Below the pieces are notes generated by a model. That model ran no database searches, was not told where the DNA came from, and worked only from the letters and a program-made list of their open reading frames with translations. From Chara braunii (Eukaryota; Streptophyta; Charophyceae; Charales; Characeae), in contig BFEA01000684.1 in the NCBI GenBank assembly GCA_003427395.1, positions 462,565 through 497,719 on the forward strand: a DNA stretch of 35,155 nt, given 5' to 3'. How positions within the stretch are numbered: position 1 is the stretch's first letter; every line of letters begins with the position of its first letter. This document shows, piece after piece, positions 27,433 to 35,155 of this stretch. Both the position numbers and the translations under genes were made by a program.

Positions 27433-29743
27433 ATGGCGAACGGAGCAGTGGAATTGGAAATGGAGGACAACGCATCGGTGGGAGGGAGATCTCCTCCAGG
27501 AGGCCAGGATCACCCGGATGATTCCTACAATGATAGGGTTAGACACCTTCTATCGATGTGCTACGACGAAGGCATTATGCCAGATGAGGTCCCATTCGAA
27601 GATGTCACGATAGATGGAAACGAGGCTGTAGTTACGGTGGATGGAGATTTCGATGAAATCAAAATTCGATGGCTGATGGAAAGGACAGTGGTAATGCTGT
27701 TTAGGAAGCAGCGAGGGACCTTCCGAGGAAAGTGCAAGAGGATTTAGTTTGTGCCTACGAGAATGCTTGGAGAAGAGACGACATATTCGACCCTCTGGTC
27801 AGTAGAGGCAGAATAAAATTTGAGGGTCGAACATGATCTCGTACGTCTCGAAAGACAAGGTAGTTGCGGAATGGATGGTAAGTCAGGGAGAGGGAATGGT
27901 ACAACTTAGAGGGAGAAGTTACCACTTTGAGATGAAACCGTGGATGACCAAATCAGACTGGAAGGAATTTCGCAGAGCGGAAGAGGAAAGAACCTTCTGG
28001 GTAATGGGACTACAAGTGCCGCTCAATGCCTATGTGTACTTCAAATCGGCCGTCGCATATGTAATAGGCCCAGTTACTCGGGATCTCCCTCCGGATCGTT
28101 TCGGTATGGACCCGAGATTGGCCAACATCAAGTGCGAAATAGATGCCAACTACCGGGCGAGATTGGTTGATCGTATCTGGGTAAGAACAAGATAGGGGGA
28201 CATGATTGAAGTCAAACTAGTCTCATCGTCCACACCATACTGCACTAAGTGCAGGTGGTACAACCACAGAGCAGATGAGTGCACCGGGGGAAATTCCTGC
28301 CCAGGGAATCGACGTGGGAATCAGGACGAGGACAGGGCAATAGAAGAGCTATTGGAACGCATGTCCATGCAGAATGCGCCGCGGAGAGGGAGATCTAGGC
28401 AAAGTCGAGGCTCCCCCCAGTACCAGGGAGAGCTTCAACCTCCAGTAGGGAGACCAGCAGCCGCGAGATGTGGGGGTGCATGCCACTCACCACCCCGACA
28501 GGCAGAACCGAGAATGCGTACGAGGTCTAATCCGATCTTCTCACCAGGTGTTGAACGAAGAACAGGCTCACACGCCGACGCATACCCTGGGAACGCACAC
28601 CCTGTCGGAATCTCAGTTCAACCAACAGGTCCAGGACTCACCAGCTCACCCATACCCAGAAGATATGCATCCCCTCCAAAGACAGCAATGGGCGGGGTTA
28701 CTGTACGCGGCTGCTCTGCTTTAGGAGGAAGAACCGCTACCACCAGGCACAGAACCCCAACCGGAAAGAGGCCAACTTCCGTATAGGCACCGGTTCTCAG
28801 AATCACCAGCGAGTAGTAGACACCAGGCCGCAGGCTCTAGAAATGCTGAGGAAGAAGCATCCTCCTCAACAATCGTCCCCTTCTCAAGAAGTTCGAGAGG
28901 TCAATCACCGTTAAAAATGGCCAGAACAGTCAGAAACGGTGCATCCTCAAGTAGGCAAGAGTCAGCAAGAGAAACACGACTGACGGACGGGCTTTGAAGA
29001 AACAACTCACAAGCTTCGATTGGAAGCTCAGCGAGTCCGCCAGCTTCAGACCACGCGAGGAACGGACAAGCATTGCCTTTGCCAGGCTCAAAAACCTCCC
29101 GAAGTAGGAGGATGTGACGTCGAACCAGGGACAAGCAATGGGGTTGGAAAAATGGCTGCTACCAGTCATCTGCACTTTGGCGGACAGCATCGTTCACGTC
29201 ATCGCATGGCAACCGGAAGGTGGGAAAGTCTACTTCCCTGCGAGACCGGTAGAAGAACCGGTCACCTCCCAGGTGATCCTAACGGCGGCAAGAGAGATGT
29301 CTGAGAATCGCTTCCCGATTAGACTGGTCCCGGACATGGCACTACCCAAGTTCTACCTGGAACTAAAGAACAGGAATCTTAAAGTCTTCACTCCGGTTCT
29401 GGATGCCTTCACCCCCCTGGACAGGTTGCCCAACTTGATGTCTGAGGGTCTAAGACTAATCCCGCTGTCAGTCTTTATCGAAGAAGATAGAGACTTTCTC
29501 AGTCAGATGTGGGCTCAGGGCATATCAGACGCAGAGTTCTTATGGAAACTGAACGAGAAGTTGCCTAGGAACAAACGATTGGAATCTATTTATCTGAGAA
29601 ATCTCCTGGCGCAGAAATGTCCATCCAGTTCAGCGGTAGCATCTGCTTCGCGAACGGGTTCGAGAACGTCCCACCCAGTTGGGCTGGCTCGACCCCCGCC
29701 TCACATCCAATCAGGCAGGCAGGAAAATAGAACGGATGGATAA
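27433..29743 (+). pseudogene. LINE ORF1 (RNA-binding protein), frameshifted
   Basis: Starts ATG 27433 ('MANGAVELEME') and needs several frames. Frame 1 runs to a stop at 27745. A short piece 'VCAYENAWRRDDIFDPLV' in another frame bridges to 27833. From there a DUF4283-like domain runs to about 28170 ('PWMTKSDWKEFRR', 'FWVMGLQVPL', 'CEIDANYRARLVDRIWV'). After an in-frame TAG (28193) comes a CCHC knuckle C-x2-C-x4-H-x4-C at 28241-28282, then a basic, Pro/Arg-rich tail. A 209-codon frame (29114-29743) in another phase closes ORF1; its 'VFIEEDRDFLSQMWAQGI' looks structured but I know no name for it. ORF1p coats the LINE RNA. Intact length would be about 750 residues. Confidence 0.75.
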
Positions 29744-32700
29744 GCTAACGGTAGTGTGTTGGAACCTCAGGGGACTGGGGGATATGTCAAGGACAGGGAA
29801 AAGGGCCCAATTGAAATCATGGATTCACAAGCACAAAGCACAAAGCACAAAGCACAAATCATTTGCATTCAAGAAAGCAAGTTGAACGAGGAAAAAATCC
29901 AGAATCTGGGCATATGGTGGGATGGACACAGCTCTGGTCCTCGGCGATGGGCACAAGGGGGGGAGTTGGCATTCTCATACACAGGGACCTACCAGTAGTG
30001 ATTCTAGACCACGGGGCCGATCTGTGGGGACGCTGGGCATGGGTAAAATTGGTCACAGATGGGGTAGAGTGGGCAGTAATGACCGTGTACGCTCCGGTCG
30101 ACAGATCAGACCGCAAGTTGTTTTTCGAGAATCTGATCTCCCACACCCCAGATGTGGAGAATATTCTGATCACAGGGGACTGGAATTGTTCCTTGGATGA
30201 CTTACACGACCACTCAGCTACACCCACGGACGTACTTACACTCACGGATGACATGCTGGAATCAGAGGTATGCGATGCACACAGGATTATGCACCCCACA
30301 GATCCAGGGTTTACGTGGTGCTCGTCAGCAGCGGAAGGGCGATCCGCCGGAGTGTTCAGGAGGTTAGATTATATGCTAACTAGCCGTTACTAGCGCAGCT
30401 TGGTGGGAGGCCATCATTAACATCGAAGTGGTTAATTACCCAATATTAGATCACCTCCCCGTGAAAGCTACGTTCCAATTAGCAGAAATCATCAATAGAG
30501 GAAAGGGGTTCGTCCGCCTGAATGCACAACATCTAAGGGATTCGGGAATCTCAGAATGGATCGATAACTTTTTCAGGAAATGACCAGAAGCAAAAGGGCT
30601 CTTCCCCTCTCTAGGGGATTGGTGGGATGTAGGCACCTCAGTCATGTCCAATTTCCTGAGTGTATTCTCTAGAATTTTAGCAGCAGAGAGTAGAAACGAA
30701 GAGCGCAAGATTATGGAGGACTTAGAGTGGGTGGAGGACCGAATGCAGACACACCCGATATCTGCAGCAGAATGGGCTACCGAAAGGGTCAGACTGATGA
30801 GTGAATGGAAAGAGCTACAACAGAAAAAAATCTGACGAATGGGCAGAGAGACTCACGGTGACAGGAATAGCGGTGTACGATCGCATGACCAAAAAGTCAT
30901 TCCAGCGTCTGTTACCGAAGAGAGCGTGTCAATCAATGAAATTGTTGCACCATCCCTTCATCCAAGAAGCAAGGCAGGCCGGCACCTCTGAGAACGTGTG
31001 CAAATACGCAGTTCTTTATTTCAAAGACATTATCACATCACGCAGACCTGAGGAAGACCCAGACACAAATCTGGTTGAAGGTTCAGCGCACTGGGACAAT
31101 ACCACAGTAACTCTTACTCACGCGGGCAGACTCGACCTCGAGAGACCTGTCTCGGTAGAGGAGGTGTCGGAAACAGTAAAATACATGGCCAAAGGTAAAG
31201 CCCCATGCAGAGATGGTCTACCAGTAGAAATGTACCAACAGCACGAAGACGTGATCAACACTCACCTGGTGGAAATCTTCAACGAGGTACTTTCAGGAGG
31301 TAGCCTGTCCCCGGGAATGGCACACAGGATAATTACGGTCATGTACAAGAAAGGAGATAAAGCTGATATTAGAAATTGGCGGTCCATTTTACTGCTGAAT
31401 GTATCATACAAAATATTAGCGAAGCTCCTCGCGAGACGTTTGGGTAGGTACATGCCGGATCTGGTAGACAGAGACCAGGCAACCTTTGTTCAGGGTAGAT
31501 CTATCTTCGATAACATAGTTACGACGATCGAAGTCCTGGAGCAGGTATAGCAAGAGAATTTGGATGTCGCGGTCCTACTATTGGACGTGGATAAGGCATA
31601 TGATCAAGTGAATTGGACCTACGTCCTGACTACGTTGAATAAATTGAACTTTGGGCTCAATATCTGCAGATGGGTTCGTATCTTGTATACACTCTCAACT
31701 GCCTCAGTCTCGATCAATGGACACATCTCCGCGCCGTTTTCCCTCTCTCGGTCGCTGCGACAAGGATGCCCGCTGGCACCCCTGCTCTTCGTAATGCAGT
31801 TAGAGGTCCTGATGTCAAATATTAGGAAGCATCCCCAAATTAGAGGCCTACCAATCCAACACCGCGAATGCCGGGTCAAGGCTTAGGCTGACGACCTCAT
31901 GGCAGTATCAGAGAAATCAGTTCAATCCCTCAGTGCGCTGAAATCTTGTCTGTCTGAGTACGCAACCCTGTCAGAGGCAGCTGTAAATTGGAACAAATCT
32001 GTATTTTTTCTACCAGATAGATATGCTATTACGGTAGAATGGGGTATGAAGCAGGTAGATATCGACAGCGCAGAACGGTACCTAGGTGTTCAGATTGCAC
32101 TTAGCAAGTGTGCAGATGCCAGAATGATATTCTCCAGCAGAAAATCGTGTGTAGAATCGCGGTGTGGGGTCCAGCCCAACACCTGTCGCTGTTCGGTAGA
32201 GCATTATTTACGAATGTGGCTCTGTTCTCGCTTCTGCGGTTTGTAGGCACCGTCAGAACGCTGGGCAAACAACTGTTGAAGGTGGTCCGAAGAGCAGCAT
32301 CAGGATTCATCTGGAAGCCATATGGCAATACCGAAGCGGGCTTCATTACGAAGGTTGCATGGGAACGTATCTGCTGTGTTCACATGGAGGGAGGCCTGGG
32401 CATGCTGGACCCAGGAAGACAGAACAACGCCTTGCTTGCAAAATGGGTTACCAGAGCGATAAGCAATGACTCAGAAGACCTCTGGGTGCTGCTCGCGGAA
32501 CAGTTGCTGGTGGAAGACTGGAAGCTGCCAAGAATCAGTGACGTATGGACTTGTTGCATGATGGATTCCTTTCTGAGGCGACAAGTCAAATCTAAACTTT
32601 GGAGAGGAGTGCTTCAGGCATGGAAGAAGGTCGGCCCCCGCACATGGACGGCGCCATCCACAAGGGAGGAGGTCCTATCGTAGCCACTGTTCGACAACCC

Positions 32701-33954
32701 AGCAATCATCGCCCCGGATGGAAGACCTTTCTCGGCAGGCTGCGCGCGGGAAGCATTTGGCCGAGCCTGGATTGAAAGAGGAATCCTTCGAGTGGCTGAC
32801 ATATGGAAACCCATTCACGGGGCAGTGGTGCGCTTGCTCAGAACTAGAGAACAAGCTTGGAAGGCTCAGGCAGATAGAAATCCGATTTGCCCAGTTGCTG
32901 GACACCATACCACAAGCCTGGCATCATGTCCTCAGTCCGCAGGGAGTACCTCCCCCTGGCACCTGGTTCAAGGAGGAATCGGAGAAACAGACTGGGACAA
33001 TAGATCAACCGGAGGTTTTCTGGAAGCTTCTCAACATCGACGAAGAAGGAGGCAGACTTTTTGAAGCACGGGTGAAGCAAGCAGGCTCCCCACAACTGCA
33101 GTTGATTGAAGAAGAAGGATCACAGAGTCAAAGAGACAGACCGCTGGGCAATCTAGCACAAGTGAGGGTCCGGGTGAGCTGTGACGAGGAAGGGAACTGG
33201 ACTTGCTCCCTCTGGGTAGGCCAAACGGCCCCACAGGCCAAGTGGCTGACGGACTACACGTCGTCGATGGGGTATGGCCTTACACGATCGAACAGGACCC
33301 CGCTGATGGTGGCACTCAGCAGATGGTCCCAAGTTACCGTTTTTGAAGAAGATGAATCTTGTGCAGTCCCTCACGTGCTGTTGGGAACAGCGTCACGCGG
33401 CGCCAATGCCAAGAGCCGCAGCACTGCTGTGGCTGCTGACTTTGTTAGCCACCCCATCCGCGGTGTGGCTAACGGAGAGAGGATTGAAGATACCACTACA
33501 CTGTTGCAGATGCAAATGGTTCTTCGAATCCACTACTCACCTCTGGCTTTCTTGCCCACTATCGGCTCATATTCGGAACTGGTGGAGAAGCCATTGGGAC
33601 CGTATTAGTGGCCCAGCCTTCCCCTGGGACGATCACTGGATTCTCGGGGGAGTCCCGGAAGACTTACCTCTGCATGCAGGCTGGGGCTACGTTGCCCAGG
33701 CACTGAGAGCCTGCCTCTTTACAGTCATCTGGGAGGTAAGGAACAAGTGCGCCTTCGAAGGACGTTTTCTATCGGATGCAGCGATCAAGAACTCAGTGAA
33801 GACACAGATCAGACTCGTCATTATGAGCGACTGGAGAAGGAAGGTCTCCAGTCCCAGACAGCGACCCGGGGGTTTAACCTGTTTCCTGGGGACCTGGGCC
33901 CAGGAGGAAAAACTGTCAAAAGTAGTTAACAACAGGGTGGTGTTGGACGAATAG
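29736..33954 (+). pseudogene. LINE ORF2 (endonuclease-reverse transcriptase), broken
   Basis: Starts ATG 29736, eight bases inside the end of ORF1 ('atggataa'). Endonuclease (to about 30470): 'VVCWNLRGLG', 'ICIQESK', 'ITGDWN', 'RLDYML' and 'DHLPV', the usual catalytic series. Reverse transcriptase (about 31190-32100): 'NWRSILLLNVSYKILAKLL', 'QATFVQGRSIFDNI', motif A 'LDVDKAYDQVNW' (31578 on), 'SLRQGCPLAPLLF', and the catalytic 'ADD' at 31887-31895 immediately preceded by TAG. C-terminal zinc domain: 'CCRCKWFFESTTHLWLSCP' from 33502. Defects: a +14 frameshift from a 7-nt repeat at 29831, frame changes near 30390, 32100 and 32700, TGA 30582 and TAG at 31548, 31884 and 32681. ORF2 protein nicks the target and primes reverse transcription there. 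Confidence 0.85.
29831..29858 (+). repeat. 7-bp repeat expansion (gcacaaa)x4 in ORF2
   Basis: Four perfect copies of gcacaaa. Two copies would keep the endonuclease reading 'HKHKAQIICIQES' in frame. The two extra copies add 14 bases and shift the frame. Confidence 0.85.
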
Positions 33955-34359
33955 CTGGCAGAGGCTAGCTAAATACCTGGGCACTCGGTTATGTACTCCG
34001 CAGTAGGAGGGCAGAAGATGGTGGTATGAGGGGTTGGAGGGAGTGCTGATTGATCAAATGGAACAGTTTTAGGTTCCAATCTCCCATTTTAGGGAGATGC
34101 ACTTGGCTCGAGGCCGCAACACTTATGCAGGGCCAAGAATGTGAGCGGCACCTAGTGAATTAAGTACAGTAGGGTGTTTTCTGTCATTGTAGTAGTTTGC
34201 TGGTGTCTTTTGCCGTTTTGTCTCAAGGGGGTTGGTCCCCTGCAGGGTTTCCCCTGTAAGCGAAACTGGGTAACGCTCCCAGATGGTCACTGTTTCCAGG
34301 TAGACTGTGAGGACCCTGGCCTTGACAATTATTGGCAATGTAACTTCAAACTTTTGATT
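33955..34359 (+). other. LINE 3'UTR
   Basis: Gene-free sequence between the ORF2 stop and the poly(A). Its last 120 bases ('taagcgaaactgggtaacgc' to 'cttcaaacttttgatt') align with the next 100 bases beyond the tail. Confidence 0.65.
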
Positions 34360-34380
34360 AAAAAAAAAAAAAAAAAAAAA

Positions 34381-34480
34381 CTGGTTGAGGCTGCCAGGAT
34401 AACCCCAGGTTGATTTGTGAGGTCCCCGGACTCTCTGTTTTGGCTTTTGTAATAAAACTCCAAACTTTCCAAAAAAAAAA
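34381..34480 (+). repeat. Second, diverged LINE 3' tail with poly(A)
   Basis: 'aaactggttgaggctgccag', 'ccaggttga.ttgtgaggtc', 'ggcttttgtaa' and 'ccaaacttt' follow the same order as 'aaactgggtaacgctcccag', 'ccaggtaga.tgtgaggac', 'ggcaatgtaa' and 'caaactttt' in the LINE 3'UTR just before. It contains AATAAA (34451-34456) and ends in 10 A (34471-34480). It is the tail of the older element that received the full-length LINE, or of a SINE sharing the LINE tail. Confidence 0.6.
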
Positions 34481-34482
34481 TG

Positions 34483-34810
34483 TATACCCTTTTTTTTTTT
34501 TTTTTTTTTTTTTTGGGGACAAATGCTCCAGTCTATTCGTGGGGAGCAGCACATGCTGGGAACCGGGCCCAGCGTCCCATAAAAAATGATACAATAAATT
34601 TAGAATACCAGGGTCATTACCTGGCTTTGTCTAAGAGTAATCTGAGAATACCAGGGCCATTATCTGGCTTCGGCTAAGAACAATCTAAGAATTTCAACTA
34701 AGAACAATCTAAGAACCACAAAAAGAGTCCAGAAAAATTTAAAGTCAATCTGAGAAATTTAAGAAGACCAAGAAGACCAAGAATAACTGCTGACTTACCA
34801 AATATACCCT
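34483..34810 (-). mobile_element. Minus-strand poly(A) retroposon, 8-bp TSD
   Basis: 'tataccct' at 34483-34490 runs directly into a 24-T tract (to 34514) and recurs at 34803-34810. The enclosed body (34515-34802), read on the minus strand, ends '...gagcatttgtcccc' before the A tail. It has an internal duplication around 'aagccag.taatg.ccctgg' and repeated 'ttcttagattg'. It has no coding frame and is SINE-sized, but I do not recognise it. Confidence 0.55.
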
Positions 34811-35155
34811 ACATATATATATATGACTTCACCTTTTAGCAGTAGCGGATGCAATACCCAGGGTTCGATCCCTAGACCTCACCCTACCCATGTACAGTAT
34901 CTGTGTAGACCCCGAGAATTGAACCTGTGACCTGTGTATTCATAGGCAGTTGGTAGACCTGTCGTAGGTCCAGAGACAGCAGGGGTTCGATCTGTAGGTC
35001 TATAGCGTAGGAGTCTTAGTGAGTTCTGGAAGCTTAGCTGTAGACCTTCAAGAAGATAGGCAAGTGGGCAAGTGGTCAAGTGGCGAGGCAAGTGGTGGAC
35101 TAAGCCACAGTGCAACAGCAGTACAACGTCGGTAGGATGGCGGTGAGTCCACAGT
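34811..35155. other. Intergenic sequence with T-arm-like words
   Basis: Contains 'gggttcgatccctagac', 'ggggttcgatctgtagg' and, inverted, 'attgaacctgtgacc', all resembling the B box of tRNAs but without paired A boxes at the right spacing. A 'caagtgg' minisatellite lies at about 35061-35096. No gene. Confidence 0.4.

Larger units (their letters stand above)
26301..34380 (+). mobile_element. Full-length plant L1-type LINE, ~8.1 kb, inactive
   Basis: A 14-bp direct repeat 'aaactggYtgaggc' (26287-26300 and 34378-34391, one mismatch) brackets a 5'UTR of about 1.1 kb, ORF1, ORF2, a 3'UTR and a 21-A tail (34360-34380). Element order (CCHC ORF1, then apurinic-type endonuclease, reverse transcriptase and C-terminal zinc domain in ORF2) is that of plant L1 LINEs. 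Joining the two flanks rebuilds a stretch like this element's own 3'UTR, so the target was a related tail. Frameshifts and stops make it non-autonomous now. An alternative end at 34480, after a second poly(A), is less favoured. Confidence 0.7.

Noticed and set aside
26301-34380. LTR retrotransposon
   Set aside because: No long terminal repeats, integrase or protease. The endonuclease-RT order, poly(A) tail and short TSD define a LINE.
34838-34872. tRNA gene or SINE head
   Set aside because: 'tagcagtagcgg' and 'ggttcgatccc' look like A and B boxes but are only about 12 bases apart. No cloverleaf can form.

Overview
This is eukaryotic nuclear DNA, almost all of it intergenic and repetitive: decayed non-LTR retrotransposons, DNA-transposon relics, satellites, microsatellites and dozens of long A or T runs. 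The retroelement ORF1 type (DUF4283-like with a CCHC knuckle), the hAT relic and the plant-like U6 and U2 sequences point to a green-plant genome. A charophyte such as Chara would fit, but that is an inference I cannot verify. There is a 283-base assembly gap (11663-11945) and a single N at 23538. I see no bacterial features.

Layout. 1-3900: dispersed repeats, a satellite of about 295 bp period, poly(T) tracts and a 73-bp duplication. 4000-5200: a minus-strand LINE ORF2 C-terminus (copy 1). 5210-6540: a hAT transposase C-terminal relic. 6760-7262: a probable minus-strand retroposon. 7282-8743: a terminal-inverted-repeat element carrying a nested 479-bp hAT-like MITE with a perfect 8-bp target duplication. 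9975-14125: pieces of a second minus-strand LINE, an ORF2 tail and an ORF1, separated by a TTCAACGGG minisatellite, microsatellites and the gap. 14635-15722: degenerate satellites. 16180-18680: unrecognised, partly pyrimidine-rich sequence. 18680-22300: foldback repeats and a cluster of small poly(A)-tailed insertions with target-site duplications, including a U6 and a U2 snRNA retrocopy and an insertion that is little more than poly(A). 22900-24670: the only convincing host gene, a minus-strand secreted FAS1-like protein, with a partial tandem copy of its 3' half. 25341-25420: another poly(A)-only insertion. 26301-34380: an apparently full-length plus-strand LINE of about 8.1 kb (5'UTR, ORF1, ORF2, 3'UTR, poly(A)), inserted into the 3' tail of a related element and inactivated by frameshifts and mostly TAG stops.

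The unifying theme is poly(A)-primed retrotransposition. LINE machinery of the kind encoded at 27-34 kb would explain the snRNA retrocopies, the poly(A)-only insertions and the repeated hits at one site near 19.7 kb. The window looks like a record of an L1-type system that accepts almost any poly(A) 3' end. The TIR/MITE nest and the hAT relic form a second, cut-and-paste layer.
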